Below are positions 9,814-23,093 of a DNA stretch of 64,000 nucleotides, piece by piece (within the stretch, counting starts at the first letter, position 1; every line of letters begins with the position of its first letter). The stretch is from Datura wrightii. Lineage: Eukaryota > Streptophyta > Magnoliopsida > Solanales > Solanaceae. The DNA lies in the NCBI GenBank assembly GCA_035772735.1, contig JASDFA010000006.1, positions 14,358,501 to 14,422,500 of the forward strand. Reading direction: 5' to 3'. The translations under genes and the position numbers were made by a program. The notes beneath the pieces are model-generated. The model searched no databases. It was not told the origin of the DNA and was given only the letters and a program-made list of their open reading frames with translations.

Positions 9814-11302
9814 CTAGTGAGTGGTGGAGCAGTTACCCTTAGCTTGCTTCTAAAACCAGCATACACTTGTTTAGACAAGGCCTTTGTGTGTATATCAGCC
9901 AACTGATACTTAGACCTCACAAATTGTGTGAGCAGCTATCCTCTGGACACTTTTTCTCGAATAAACTGGTAGTCCATCTCCACATGTTTGTCCTGGCATG
10001 CATAACTGGATTCACTGTCATATATAAGACACTTAAATTGTCACAATATAGAGTAGGAACTGCCTGCAAATACACACCAATGTCATGAAGAACATAGCTG
10101 ATCTATGTCATTTCAGCAGCAGTGGATGCCAAGGCTCTACACTCAATTTCAGCACTTGATCTTGCTACTGTTATTTGGTTTTTGGATGCCCAAGAGATGT
10201 AGTTTACACCAAGATAAATAGTGTAGCCAGTAGTTGACCTCCTAGTAAGTGAACAACCTCCCCAGTCTGTATCTGAATAACCATATTGCCTGCATGGTAA
10301 TTGTGAAATGATTTTGAGCTCATAGTGCAGAGTCGCCTTAATGTACCTAAGAATTCTTTAAACACCTTGAAGATACTCACTGTTAGGATTTTGCATAAAT
10401 TGACTGTCTAGATTCACTACATGAGTGATATCAGGTCTAGTGAGTGTTAAGTATTGAAGACTTCCCACAATGCTCCTGTATAGTGAGACATCAACAAGTT
10501 TCCCAATAGCCTCTTGTAGTCCATGCTTCTGTTCTAGAGGTGTGTGCAGTGCTTTTGATGAGGACATGTCAGTCTTGGATATAAGCTCAGTGGCATACTT
10601 GCCTTGACTCAAATGAAGTCCACTTGTGAAGTATCTGACTTCAATTCCCAAAAAGAAATGAAGAGGTCCAAGATATTTCATGGAAAACTCTTTACCAAGT
10701 TTGGTAATAATCTCTGAGACATACTCTTAACTGCTTCCTATTATAATTATATCATCTACATACAATAGGAGAAGGATTGTGCCTCTCACACATTGAAGTG
10801 TAAACAAGGAAGAGTCTGACTTACTACATATAAAACCAAGGTGAAGTAAATGAAGGTTGAACCTGTCAAACCAGGCCCTAGGTGCCTGTTTGAGGCCATA
10901 CAATGCCTTCTTTAACAGACATACATGATTAGGATACCTGAGGTCAATGAAGCCTAAGCATTGGCTCATGTATACTTCCTCCTGTAAATGGGCATGTAGG
11001 AAAGCATTTTTTACATCTAACTATCTGATCTCCCATGTTGAGCTGACAGTCACTGAGAGAACCACTCTTATCATTGTGGACTTGACCATAGGACTAAATG
11101 TCTCTTTAAAATCAACCCCTTCTAGTTGGGAAAAACCTCTTGCAACCAGTCTTGCTTTGTATTTGTCTATGGTTCCATTTGCCTTCAGTTTAGTTTTAAA
11201 CACTCATTTAGAGCCAACTATGTTCATTCCTGCGATATTAGGAACCAGTTTAAAGGTTTGGTTGCTGTGAAGAGCATCCTCCTCCTCTTGCATTGTTGCA
11301 AG
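9814..11302 (-). pseudogene. Element B reverse transcriptase / RNase H pseudogene
   Basis: Minus-strand readings give the copia reverse transcriptase: KYKARLVARGFSQ near 11150, LKKALYGLKQAPRAW near 10880-10920, and the catalytic motif YVDDIIIIG near 10735-10760. RNase H-linked motifs follow (LTRPDITHVVN near 10400-10440). Stops include TGG to TAG near 10104 and CAG to TAG near 11021, both shared with D-F. This copy keeps YVDD, and it keeps an open codon after the YFTS stretch where D-F have a stop. RT would copy the element RNA and RNase H degrade the hybrid. Confidence 0.85.
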
Positions 11303-12990
11303 CTAGTGAGGAGACTTTAATGCTTTCTTTGTAGTTCGTGGTTCTCTGTGTGCCTCTTCTCTACCTGCAACAAGATACATGTGAGTTACAGGAGTTGACT
11401 TTGCCTTGTGCCTTGTCACCACATGATGTACTTCATTCTTAGGAAGAATAGAATCTGTAGTACTGTGGCTGCATTCAGTCTCAATGCTTGTAGCAACTTC
11501 TGATTGTGGACTACTTGTGTTGAACCAACCTGAAAGATCAACTTCCAACTGTATAGCTTGAGGATCAGTTATAGAGAAAACATTTGGCTGTGGTGCATTT
11601 GTGCTTTGTGAATCAACAACTTCATCATCTGATAAAGTCTCTATATCACCATCATCTGATAATTGGTCAATTGAAGCATCTCTTGAAGCCTGAGTGTTAG
11701 TCACCACTTCATCATCAACAAGAATGGTAGGCTGAGTGTTAGTCATCATAATAAGAATGGTAGACTGAGTGCCAGACACAGCTGCATCACCAACTGCATT
11801 TCTTGTCACCACATCAGCAGAAGGGGAAGAAACATGATGAGAAACATCACAACTAAATAACACTTCCCCTTAATCTGGTGCATTCAACTTAGAAAAGAAC
11901 TCAACAAAAGTAGCTAAGTGAGGTGAAATATCAGTTGTGCCTGTGATTGAGACAGATCACATAAGGTAGTATGGATTCATCAAAGATGACATGACGGGAT
12001 ACTATACTCTTTTTGTTGGAGGATTAAAAGCATCTATATCGTTTGTGCAAACTGTTATATCCAATAAACACACAAGGATAAGTCTTGGGACTGAATTTGG
12101 TGCTACCTTTTAAATATGGAAAGCATCTACATCCAAACACCTTTAGGTTGTTGTAGTCAGGTTGTGCACCATATAGTTGAACAAAAGGAGTGGTCATTTT
12201 CAACACTGATGAAGGTAGTCTATTTATGAGAAGCACAACAATCATGAAAGCTTCTACCCAAAGGAATAAAGGTAGCTTGGCATGAAATAATAAGGTTAAA
12301 CCACTCTCAACTATGGGCCTATGCTTTCTTTCTGCATTGCCATTTTGTTTTGGTGTGTTAGGACAAGAAATATATCTGATTATACCACAACTTTCCAAGT
12401 GCTTAACAAATTTTGGCTAATGAACTCACCTTCTCCATCACATTGAAATTTTTTTATAACTTTTGAGAACTTTCTTTCCACCATTTTCTGAATCTAAGAA
12501 ATACTTTAAAAAAGTCTAACTTCTTTTTCAATGGATAGAGCCAAGTGAACCTTGTGTTATCATCAAAAAAAGTCATATAATATTTCATATGTTGAAAAGA
12601 TTCAACTGGCAGTCAAGGCATAGAGGTTGTTACCTTCCAATGCATAGAGTCCCCCTTTTCTTGATCCCTTGGCCAGTAGTTTCCTTGTCCTCTTGTCCTT
12701 AACAACAAAATCAGATTCATCAAATTCAATAGTGCATGAATTATCCTTGGCAATCTTACTAACTGAAAGTAGATTCGTAGTGATCTTAGGTACTACAAGA
12801 AGTTCCTGTAGTTTCAAACCTGATCTAGTTGTATTTCCAACATGTGTGATGTTTATTTGAGAACCATTTCCAATAATGATTTTATTAGTTCCATTATAAG
12901 GTTGGAAGTCAGATAGGTTACCTAGATTGTTTGTCATGTGACTATTGGCTCCTGAGTCCACATATATACTGTCATCTCCAGTAGTTGAAT
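11303..12990 (-). pseudogene. Element B protease-integrase-linker pseudogene
   Basis: The protease motif DSGANSHM lies near 12940-12961. The integrase core has the CDGEGEF-like segment near 12430, SCPNTPKQNGNAERKHR near 12320-12370, and LINRLPSSVLKMTTPF near 12190-12230. An acidic, Ser/Thr-rich linker to reverse transcriptase (11303-11863) stays open for 186 codons. The GAG-pre-integrase zinc-finger part is deleted at 12608. Frame changes separate the pieces. Confidence 0.8.
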
Positions 12991-13029
12991 TTTGAAGTTG
13001 TACAATAGCTAGTGCTTGTGGTAGTTCAT

Positions 13030-13803
13030 CTGCATATTGATACTAATAGTCCTACCTGTAGAAGCACTTAAGAGCAGTGTGATTATTTCTACCATAAATT
13101 TGACATGTCTCACCTATAGAACCTTGCATGTTTCCCTTGTTGTGATTTCCACCTTGAGTACTTTGATTTCTCTAATTGTTGTGTCCTTGTCCCGCAGGCC
13201 TAAAACCTCTTCCCCTAGAGTTCAAATTGTTAGGACCTCTGCCTCTTTCAGAATGGATTCCTCTTCCTCTACCTCTTTTAACAAAGAATGCCATATCGTA
13301 GTTATTTTGAGGCACTTCTTCCTCATCTTTTCTCATGTCAAAACCCCTAAGTGCATTGACAAACTGATTTAGAGTAGGATAGGGTGTCTTACCTAACATG
13401 ACAATTTTGAAAGTCTTGTACTTGAGACCTAAGCCTCTAGCAAAGTTAATCACTTTGCTATCTTCATCAACAAGCTTGTGTATGGCTGCAAGTCAATCAC
13501 AAATGCCTTTGAATTCTTTGATGTACTCATCAATATTCTTGTTTTCCAACTTAACATTCTATAGCTGTTGTTTAAGTTGGAATTCCTTGTCCTTGGTTGC
13601 TTGAAGATAGGCTTCTTCTAGGCATTCCCACATCTCCTTAGAAGTGGAACACCCTACTATTAAGTACATGCTTTCTTCTAATAATGTACCTGCGGAACAT
13701 CTTTCTCCTCCCAATCTTCCTTACTGCCATTGTCTTCAGCAGCCTTTCTAGAGAATCTTTCATCATATTTCTCCAAACCTTTTGATGCTGGAGCTGGTGC
13801 CAT
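13030..13803 (-). pseudogene. Element B gag pseudogene
   Basis: It starts MAPAPASKGLEKY at ATG 13801-13803. The longest open part (13172-13453) carries INFARGLGLKYKTF and an RGRGRG tail. The CCHC knuckle is damaged, and the WDY stretch is followed by a TAG that C, D, E and F share. Confidence 0.8.
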
Positions 13804-14040
13804 CTCTTTGATGAGATATGTTAACTTCATCACCTGGATAACCTACAACATCTGTGTTCTCCAGATCAGATAGTTTCTTTGTTTATGTTTGATGGAACAC
13901 GAGGCGATGAGCTGGTGCAACGATGAGGTAGAGAGAGTATTGGTTGAGGAAGTTTTCGTGGCCATTTTGTTTGGATAGAAACAGTTTTTCCATATTTCAA
14001 TACTTAAGCAGCGAGAAGAGTTCTCAATGCTCTGATACCA

Positions 14041-14273
14041 TGAAGAATTCTCAAGTTGCTTTAGAGAGAATCAATTGTATATTGATGTGTAAAATCGCAT
14101 ACAAATGACTCCTATATATAGGAAAAGAATTAAGTAGAAAAAGTAGGATAACTACAAACAACAAGAGTCCTATTCTGGGTAAACAAGAAGAATTAAACAC
14201 TTAGTCTCGTACAATGACTTAACTAACTTTTTCTTTTAGCTCTATATTGGACTCTTGATCTTTATATTCAACG
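14041..14273 (-). repeat. Element B 5' LTR
   Basis: A 233 bp repeat with the primer-binding site GCTCTGATACCA (complement of the Met-tRNA end) at 14029-14040. The last base is G instead of A. Confidence 0.95.
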
Positions 14274-14825
14274 ACAAATACTACTCACTCTCTATGTGCG
14301 AGAAAATGAATCAACATATGGTCACTGCAAATAAATACAAGATGTTTTATTTTCAGGTCTTAATTAAAACATAGCTATTGTAGCAAAAAAATTTATTGTA
14401 ATTGTTGAAAAAAATAAGTTTTTTCAAACGAATAGAAAAAGGAAAAAGTGAAACTATTAATAGCTCCAACTTTCTGAAAGAAGGTTGCATATAACTGGTG
14501 AATACAGTAATTCTTCGCATATTATGATGAAGAAATAAAATATATTTACAAACACAAATTAATGAAAAAAAGAGAGTAAGAAATTATGTAATCGGTGAAA
14601 TTAAATAGGAATAAATATAAATTCTATTAGTTTTTTAAAATAAATGAAAAATAAAATCAAACTTGACTCGTCCAATGCCAAACAAAGAAAGCAATCCATA
14701 TAAGTAACAAAGCTGATAAATTATCTATGATTTAAAAAAAGTAAATTAAAAACAAAGTCTCATCCGATGGAAAAAATAATAAAAATCAAATTATATCTCA
14801 AAATTGGTGAATTATCTACGTAATT

Positions 14826-14916
14826 TATTTCTCTCAATCCTAATTTATGCGGCACAATTGAAATTTATAGAATTATTTAATAATTTATGCGGCACAATTA
14901 AAATTTCTAGAATTAA
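14826..14916. repeat. MITE remnant with local duplication (H2)
   Basis: The left end of the Stowaway-like MITE (TAATTTATGCGGCACAATT) occurs twice, about 42 bp apart, and the right half has been lost with the adjoining DNA. Confidence 0.55.
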
Positions 14917-14996
14917 TGATACTCGTGTGATTCACAAAATAAGTTGGACTTGGAGACGTTCATGCCGACCCGAAGAAGCTTCTTGACCATCGACAC
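14917..14996 (-). pseudogene. Pyruvate kinase pseudogene fragment (H2, short)
   Basis: Minus-strand codons read SMVKKLLRVGMNVSKSNLFC then ESHEYH, the clearest match of all units to the family's PMVEKLLRAGMNVARFNFSH. A deletion cuts it directly after SHEYH, so the downstream half seen in H1, H3, H4 and H6 is missing. Confidence 0.75.
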
Positions 14997-15299
14997 TAAA
15001 AAGATAAGAAATTTACTTTTAAACCAAACCATTCTAACTCACTCAAACCCAAAAGATAGTTAGATACTAATAAATCAGAAGGACACACCTTTTTGAAAGG
15101 TCACTTACTTAAATTTTATCCTCTTCTAAAAAATATATAATGTAACTATAATTAAATAGAGGAAAAGAGTCAAAATTTGAGAAAAAAGATAAATATGGAA
15201 ACTGATCTTAGAAAGCGCCACATTACCGGATATATGTTGTTCCATCAGTGAGAAACAGTAATTTTCACTATCCTTTCACATTTTCTACCATATTTTAAC

Positions 15300-17291
15300 T
15301 TCTAGAGCTTAGATTGAGACTATTTTTGGTGCAATTCCTTTGATTTCGGAAGGGATTAAGTTTCTAACCAATAATTTTGCAATTCTCCACTAATATATCT
15401 TTGATTTCAAGCCTTAATCCGCGTTTGGGGATTCAGAATGGGGAGGTTTAACCCTAAGATTCTAGAATGAGATTTTGATGATTTGGAGTTGATTCAAATC
15501 CTCTTTTCACCAACTTTTTAGATACGACATCCTAACCTTATGGGTAAAAAAGTTAAAAAGAAAATTTCCAATTTGACCTTAGAGGCTCAGGGTGCGCTTT
15601 TTGACTCAATTTTTTATTTGGAATTTTATATTACAACATGTATATCGACAGATATGCATTCTCATATAGAATATGATTTTGATAGATATGGAGACTTTTG
15701 AGGAGATACACAAAGTGAAAATGATTGTGTAAGGTTCGTGACGTGTTTCCTCGGCCATCAAGGTAGGTTATGGCTTATTCTTTCTAGGACGAGTTTTAGT
15801 GTTAACTTATTGTCTAAAGCATGCTATGGGCTAGCGAATTGATGAGGTTGAAATTCTGGATAAATGACTCATTATTGTGAAATCAGACTACGAACTTAGC
15901 TAATAGATGCTATACAACTTGAAATGCTTATATGTTGAGGCTTACTCTATTTTTATTATACCGCTCGTGATGATATATTGGCCTACAAACATTGTTGTAA
16001 AAGCAATTTTCTTATTTATGAAATATATTAGCCTATGAGCATCTTTTTTAAAGAAATATACTTATTTGAGAGATATATTGGTCTACAACACTATTATGAA
16101 AGAAATCTAGTTATTTTAGAAATTCATTGTCCTATATGCATTGTTGGGAAATCAATCAGCTTATTTGAGAGATATTTTGGCCTGTGATTACTGTCTTGAA
16201 AGCAATCCACTTAGTTGATGTATTGTGGCTTAAGGGCACGGTCTGAAAAGTAAAAGTTTTATTTGAGAAGGCTTGGGCCCTATGGTTATTATGGTGAAAA
16301 AGTCATTCTCATGTACTTATTGTATTTGAATTTCTTTTTTTTATTATTATTATTGTGATCATGTATACATATCATTTTCATGGATTGTAGGCTTGCTACT
16401 ATGGAGAAAAAAAGTTTAAAAAAATATTAAAACTTGAAGCCAGATGACTTATTTATTATTGATGACGAGTATAAATGTAGGCTATAGCCCTAAGGAAAAT
16501 GGTTCCGGACAGGTTATATGAATCTCAAGAGTCCTTCATGTGTCCTCTCACAGCATGCCATTATGGAGAAAGTTCATACTAGTAGAATCATTGTCCATTG
16601 CATATCATTATTGTCCATTGCTTTGCACTTTATTGATTCTTTATTTGCTTATGCTTCACATTTATTCAACGGATAACTCTAGTCAGCTGCTTATACTATA
16701 TTACAAAGAGTTGAGGGTTTCTTTGTTGATTTGGTAGCTTTATTAGTATTCTATATATGACATATCCAACTTAGATCTTGCTTGATAGGCCTGAGATATC
16801 TACTGACTACACACATTCTCATACATACTACTCTTCCTACAATATTTTGATACAAATCTTAGCACTAGCGGACCATACTGATTCTAATTGTTCGAGACCA
16901 TGTTTCTTAGAAATTGCGATAATCTACCAGCGTCCCGAGCAATAGTCTAGCTTCATCTATGTTATTTTCCTATCTTTTAGATATTCCAGATAGATTATAG
17001 TATTAAATAGTTGTACTTTATTCAAGAAGATTTTCTGGACAAGTTATAGGATTAAACAACGTTACTTCCTTTTAGAAGATTTTACACTGGTGACACTAGG
17101 TTTAGAAATATGGTTAATTTCCACACTTTATGTATCTATTTTTAAAAGTTGAGTTTTTTAAGACTAATTACGCCATTGCTTTATTCTTTCATGGTTCATC
17201 ATTTCTTTTGGTTATGATTTGACTAGGGGATGACTTCCCTACCGGGGAGTTGGAGTAGGTGTTATTATGAGTTGGTTTTTGAATCATGACA
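15300..17291 (+). mobile_element. Probable decayed gypsy-type LTR remnant (H2)
   Basis: Homologous to 4020-6005, ending ...GAATCATGACA at 17291. The start is uncertain. Confidence 0.35.
15968..16215. repeat. About 53 bp tandem repeat array (H2)
   Basis: The same ATTGGCCTA / CTTATTTGAGA motif series as in H1. Confidence 0.6.
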
Positions 17292-17967
17292 AATCATTAA
17301 ATAATTTAATTGAATAGACAAAATTTAAGAGTTTGATATAACACATGGCTTTAAATTTTTATCAAAAAAATTATAACAAATAGATACAAGTATTTTTTCT
17401 AAACCACAAGAGAGACTAATGTTATAAAGACAAACCTCAAAGAGGGCTTCTAGAATTAATTTATTATTACATCTGATATATCTTATTAATCTAACTTTCT
17501 CCATGTATACTATACCCCAATCAATACAAATATAAACTCTAATTCGATTCATCTCCCGTTGATGTTGAACTACGTTCTTAGTTAGAAAAATATTTACTCT
17601 GACTCATCAGCGCACCAAAGAAATCATTTCATATTTAAGTATTTTACTATATTTTATATTCATCTTAATTTAACACTTAAACAACAACAATAATTAGTAT
17701 CACACATAGTCTTGAAGAAGTTGAGGCAACTGTATGAATTCTCACTCATCAATTTTTAATTTAAGCTTGACTCACATCATCTTATCAAATATGAAAATTA
17801 CAAAAATAAAATATTAATTAAAATTATAATAAAAGTTATCTACATATTTATTAGTATATTAATTATGTAAATATTAACTAATTAATATAATCTAATTTAT
17901 AATATTTTTTCCTACTTTGGTCAAATTTCTTCCCCACTATTATTTTTTCTCTATCTTGTAACGTATT

Positions 17968-18065
17968 CCACCAATGGTCGGCTAACTCCAAGTGGCACAA
18001 TCCCATTCATCCCCTCTGTCTATAAATTGCCTCACTTTCCCTGCCCCAACATAATTCTTCTCTGT
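17968..18065 (+). promoter_or_regulatory. Predicted Pol II promoter, H2 copy
   Basis: CCAAT near 17971 and the TATA box CTATAAATT at 18019-18027. The G-box position reads CAAGTG, so that element is lost. Confidence 0.5.
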
Positions 18066-18137
18066 GGAAGTCTTAAATTTCCCTCTATCTCTCTCTCTCA
18101 TTGTCTCTCTTCCCCCCCCCCTCTCTCTCTCTCTCTC

Positions 18138-18188
<51 letters not shown>

Positions 18189-18206
18189 AGAGAGAGAGAG
18201 AGAGAT
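18066..18206. repeat. CT / C / TA / GA microsatellite cluster (H2)
   Basis: (CT)n, a C9 run, (TA)n of about 50 bp and (GA)n, in the predicted transcript leader. Confidence 0.95.
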
Positions 18207-18255
18207 AAAGTGTGAGTAGACACATGACAACCTATCAATCTAGAGGATTTTTCAT

Positions 18256-18385
18256 TATTTTTATGTAGCATCTGATTTGCTTGATGCAAGCGGAACTGTA
18301 ACTTGCCTGTGACCTTGTTAGCTATAGGGCATGACAATGCCTGCAGTTCACTTGCATCAAACAAATAAGAGGCTACATAAAATCT
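18256..18385 (+). ncRNA. MIRNA-like fold-back, H2 copy (longest stem)
   Basis: The most extended pairing of the five copies: TTTATGTAGC then TCTGATTTG at the 5' side face CAAATAAGAGG and CTACATAAAA at the 3' side, outside the core TTGATGCAAGC / CTTGCATCAA. Mismatches and one bulge are few. No known miRNA family is recognised. Confidence 0.45.
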
Positions 18386-19159
18386 TAACATCTTCAGATC
18401 CATCTAATAATATTCACTACTCATGTGGTTTGGACTTCATTCAATCTTATTCCACATAAACTCTTACATGAATGTGATATATATATATATATATACATTT
18501 AGTGAATTTAATGCAGACTTAAATTGTAATTTTGTAGAACAACCCTAAATCAAAATTGTAGACTAATTTTTTGTTGCTCCATTAAAAATTTACATACGTA
18601 CATAGATTAGTAATTATAATTTTGTGGTGGGAACAATACAAAAATACGAGGAGATATTTAGACAAAATTTTCCATAATTACTAGTCATACACATACATAG
18701 TAAGTTACTTGATTTTACCTTTGTTTAAGGATGCTTATGTATAGTGTTTGACTATTTTTACAAGTTGCAGTAATTTATTTTTTTATTTTTCTTTTTCGGT
18801 CAAAAAATCATATTTATTTCAGATTTCCACTATTAGATTTGTATTTATTATCATTGAATATATGAAACACAAACAAAAATGTGAGATTTTTGAAAATCTA
18901 TGAGATATTCTAATTTTAGATCCTAACATAGTCAACATCTTCATAGCGAGATCCTGTAACATACAAAATTTACTACAATTAATACTATGACAAGATATTA
19001 TATACTAAGTTTCTTATCATAATTACCTACTATTAATAAATCATGAAATTTACAATAAATACGTTAACAAAAGAGCATTATCAAGTCCCACACATTTTAA
19101 AATTTTCATAAATCATCATAGTATCGCGTCTTTGGTCATGGGTTCATAGGTGAATTATA

Positions 19160-19163
<4 letters not shown>

Positions 19164-19211
<48 letters not shown>
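19164..19211. repeat. (CT)n microsatellite (H2)
   Basis: Nearly pure CT, homologous to 7853-7918. Confidence 0.95.
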
Positions 19212-19214
<3 letters not shown>

Positions 19215-20225
19215 GTATTTTTTTATTATATAATTTTGTGTTTCAAACTAAAAGTATTGCATTTTGATACACCGCATTTTGATAAGCTGAAGCAATACCA
19301 GTAACTTTTCTTTGTTGTTAACTTTAATGAGAAAAATGATTGGTTAAGGAAAAACATAAATTAATGTAATACAATACTAGTAGTACAAAATAATAATTAT
19401 ATTGAGCATGCTTCGGAACTGAACTAGGTGTTAAGATATAAATTTTCAAGAGATATAAATATACTTATAAGGAATAGGGCTCGAGAAGCCATAAGGCTAA
19501 TGACAAGAATAGGTCCTCCAAATTCATCATTTGACTATTCCTAATTAAGATCATGATTTAATATTCAGTAAAAGTATTTCTAGTCCCATGTTATTATATA
19601 ATTCTCATTTTAGTCCTTCCATTTTTTGTATTGGCTACCGTTAAATATAGATTCACGTAATGATGCTATTTCCCTAGAAGCTAGTTTCGAGTTTTGCATC
19701 AACCTTAGTGAATTGCTTTATTGATTGAAATAGGGATTATATATAGGGAGAAAAATTTCACCGGTATTATTTATTCTGATTTTAATATACAACAATTACT
19801 TTCATTTTGTGTTTTTATATACAAGTCACCCAACTTCAGGTTTATTGCATAAAAGTCATCCAACTTAAAATTTATTATAAAAAGCTATTTCTCTTATATA
19901 TTTTTTGCATAAAGGTCATTTTTTATGGAGGTTTCAAAAAATAAAAGAAAAAAAATCAATCCACCATGAAAATATTATCAGTTAGTTTTTTCTTTTCAAA
20001 CACTCAAATGCTAATTAAATGTACGAATTTATCATATTATAATTTATTAAAAATAAAAAAGACATTCAAAATACCAAAATAACAAATTATACAATGTACG
20101 ATATACATACAAGAAAAAACAAACTTATAAGAATAATAATTTTTTTTTGAAAATAATTAAACAGTGAAATAAGTCCGAATAAACGTGTCACACCTTTTTG
20201 TAGTTTTATAATGCTAGAGAGCTCG

Positions 20226-20492
20226 AGGAGTTGTTCCCTCAATTAAGGGAAGCCCTTTACATAAAATATTTTGTATTCATGCAGGGTCCTAAGAAGAGTC
20301 ACACTCAAAGGAGTATGATATAGTAAATCTATTTTAAGCAAGCATTAGTAGTTGCTTCCACGACTCAAACTCGTGGCCTATAGGTCACACGGAGACAAAT
20401 TTACCGTTATTCTAAGACCTCCCTTCAACTCATAAATTATAGGTCACACGAAAATAACTTTACTATTGATCCAACTCCCCTTCAACTATCCT
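20226..20492 (-). mobile_element. Au-like SINE with doubled head (H2)
   Basis: The same element as at 8918-9178: box-like parts near 20360-20410, a second decayed head to the right, and the GCAGGGTCCTAAGAAG body at 20281-20296. Confidence 0.6.
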
Positions 20493-20570
20493 CTCTATTG
20501 AAAAACAGAATTGACTTTGACTTTATGGAGGAAATGAGATTTTTTGCCCTTTTACAGTGATATTTTTTGA

Positions 20571-22290
20571 CTTTGCCTTGTACCTTGTCACCATATGATG
20601 TCCTTGATTCTTTAGGAACAATATAATCTATCGTACTGTGGTTGCATTCAGTCTCAGTGCTTGTAGAAACTTCTGATTGTGGACTACTAGTGTTGAACCA
20701 GCCTGAAAGATCAACTTCCAACTGTATACCTTGAGGATTAATTACAGAGAAAACATTTGGCTGTGGTGCATTTGTGCTTTGTTACTCAACAACTTCATCA
20801 TCTGATGAAGTCTCTATATCACCATCATCTTATAATTGTTCAATTGAAGTATCTCTTGAAGGCGGAGTGTTAGTCACCACTCCATCATCAACAAGAATGG
20901 TAGGCTGAGTGTTAGTCACCACTCCATCATCAACAAAAATGGTAGGCTGAGTGCCAAAAACAGCTGCATCACCAACTACATTTCTTGTCAATATATCAAC
21001 AGAAGGGGAAGAAACATGATGAGAAACATCACAACTAGACCACACTTCCCCTGAATCTGGTGCCTGCAACTTAGAAAGAACTCAAAAAAAGTAGCTAAGT
21101 GAGGTGAAATATCAGTTTGTGTTGTTATATCCAATAAACACACAAGGATAAGTCTTGGGATTGAATTTGGTGCTACCTTTTAAATATGAAAAATATTTAC
21201 ATCCAAACACCTTTAGGCTATTGTATTCAGGTATGCACCGTATAATTGAACAAAAGGAGTGGTCATTTTTAACACTGATGAAGGTAGTCTATTTATGAGA
21301 AGCACAACAGTCATGAAAGCTTCTACCCATAAGAATAAAGGTAGCTTGACATGAAATAATAAGGTTAAACCAGTCTCAACTATGGGCCTATGATTTCTTT
21401 CTGCATTGCCATTTTGTTCTGATGTTTTAGGACAAGAAATGTATCTGATTATACCACAACTTTCCAAGTGCTTAACAAATTCTGTGCTAATGAACTCACC
21501 TCCTCCATCACATTGAATTTTTTTTATAACTTTTGAGAACTACCTTTCCACCATTTTCTGGAATCTAAGAAATATTTCAAAAAAGTCTAACTTCTTTTTT
21601 AGTGGATAGAGCCAAGTGAACCTTGTATTATAATCAAAAAAATTCACATAATATTTCATATGTTGAGAGTATTCAACTGGAGCAGGGCCCCAAAGATCAT
21701 AGTGAATTCTCAACAAAGGTTCTTTCTCAATTTTATTTCTCAAACAAAAAGGTAGTTTACAACCTTTGCGCAACTGACAACTAGAACAAACATTAGACAC
21801 TATTCCAACAACTAACATCAATGTTCCTATTTTAAAGAGTTCAAACTAGGATGTACGAAACTAGCATGCCATATATTGTCTGAGTTCTTCCAGTCTTGTG
21901 TGGCAGTCAAGGCATAGAGGTTGTTATCTTCCGATGCATAAAGTCCCCTTTTCTATATCCCTTGGCCAGTAGTTTCCTTGTCTTCTTGTCCTTAACAACA
22001 AAATTAGATTCATCAAATTCAAGAGTGCATGAGTTATCCTTGGCAATCTTACTAATTGAAAGAAGATTCTTAGTGATCTTTGGTACTACAAGAAGTTCCT
22101 GCAGTTTCAAACCTGATCTAGTTGTATTTACAACATGTGTGATGTCTAATTGAGAACCATTTCCAATAATGATTTTATCAGATCCATTATAAGGTTGAAG
22201 GTCAGATAGGTTACCTAGATTATTTGTCATGTGACTGCTGGCTCCTGAGTCCATATATATATTGTCATCTCCAGTAGTTGAATTTTGAAG
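20571..22290 (-). pseudogene. Element C protease-integrase-linker pseudogene
   Basis: MDSGASSHM begins at 22254, and the protease is open over 21907-22254. Integrase pieces include CQLRKGCKLPF near 21760-21790, LWGPAPVEYSQHMKYYVNFF near 21640-21700, and SCPKTSEQNGNAERNHR near 21375-21435. The linker has two copies of the TQPTILVDDGVVTN repeat. Frameshifts and deletions are present. Confidence 0.8.
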
Positions 22291-22329
22291 ATTTACACCA
22301 GCTAGTGCTTGTGGTAGTTCATTTGCAGA

Positions 22330-23093
22330 TTGATACTAATAGTCCCACCTGTAGAAGCACTTAGGAGCAGTGTAATTATTTCTACCACAAATTTTACATG
22401 TCTCACTTGTAGAACCTTGCATGTTTCCCTTGTTCTGACTTCCACCTTGAGTACTTTGATTTCTCTGATTGTTGTGTCCTTGTCCACCAGGCCTAAAACC
22501 TCTTTTCCTGGAGTTTAATTTGTTAGGACCTCTGCCTCTTTGAGAATGATTTCCTCTTCCTCTACCTCTTTGAACAGAGAATGCCATATCGTAGTTTTGT
22601 TGAGGCACTTCTTCCTCATCTTCTCTCATGTAAAAACCCCTTAGCGCATTCACAAACTGATTTAGAGTCAGATAGGGTACCTTACCTAACATGACAGTTT
22701 TGAATGTCTTGTACTTGAGACCTAAGCCTCTAGCAAATTTAATCACTTTGCTATCTTCATCAATAGGCTTGTGTATGGCTGCAAGTCCATCAAAAATGCC
22801 TTTGAATTCTTAGATGTACTCATCAATATTCTTGTTTCCCAACTTAACATTTTGTAGCTGCTGTTTAAGTTGGAATTCCTTGTCCTTGGTTTCTTGAAGA
22901 TAGGCTTCTTCTAGGCATTCCCACATCTCCTTAGCATTGGTAAACCCTACTATTAAGTACATGCTTTCTTCTAATTGTGTACCTGCAAAACGTCTTTCTC
23001 CTCCCAATCTTCTTTACTTCCACTGTCTTCAGCAACCTTTGCAGAGAGTCTTTCATTATCTTTCTCCAAACCTTTTGATGCTGGAGCTGGTGC
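22330..23093 (-). pseudogene. Element C gag pseudogene
   Basis: The usual start codon is changed (ATG to GTG near 23093). Open part 22336-22746 encodes the C-terminal Gag with an RGRGRG-rich tail and the CCHC knuckle CKICGRNNYTAPKC. It ends at the shared TAG after WDY. Confidence 0.8.

Larger units (their letters stand above)
9569..14273 (-). mobile_element. Ty1/copia element B (4,705 bp, both LTRs)
   Basis: LTRs at 9569-9801 and 14041-14273 bound a minus-strand internal region, with a primer-binding site beside the right LTR and a polypurine tract beside the left LTR. The target-site duplication is ACAAA at 9564-9568 and 14274-14278. About 250 bp around the integrase zinc-finger region are missing at 12608 relative to A. 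The order gag, protease, integrase, reverse transcriptase, RNase H is the Ty1/copia order. No full-length reading frame survives. Confidence 0.95.
14274..20566. repeat. Tandem host unit H2 (truncated at right)
   Basis: Second copy of the H segment. It lacks about 0.7 kb between the MITE and the pyruvate kinase fragment (junction near 14915) and ends abruptly at 20566-20570. There the H text passes into copia coding sequence at a shared TTGA, so the H tail, the 3' LTR and the RT/RNase H of the next element are gone. Promoter, hairpin and SINE are present. Nothing coding was seen in the stretches between. Confidence 0.9.

Noticed and set aside
15300..17291. Naming the gypsy-type remnant as a specific family with exact ends
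   Set aside because: Only the right end is recognisable; no left terminus or target duplication could be found by eye.
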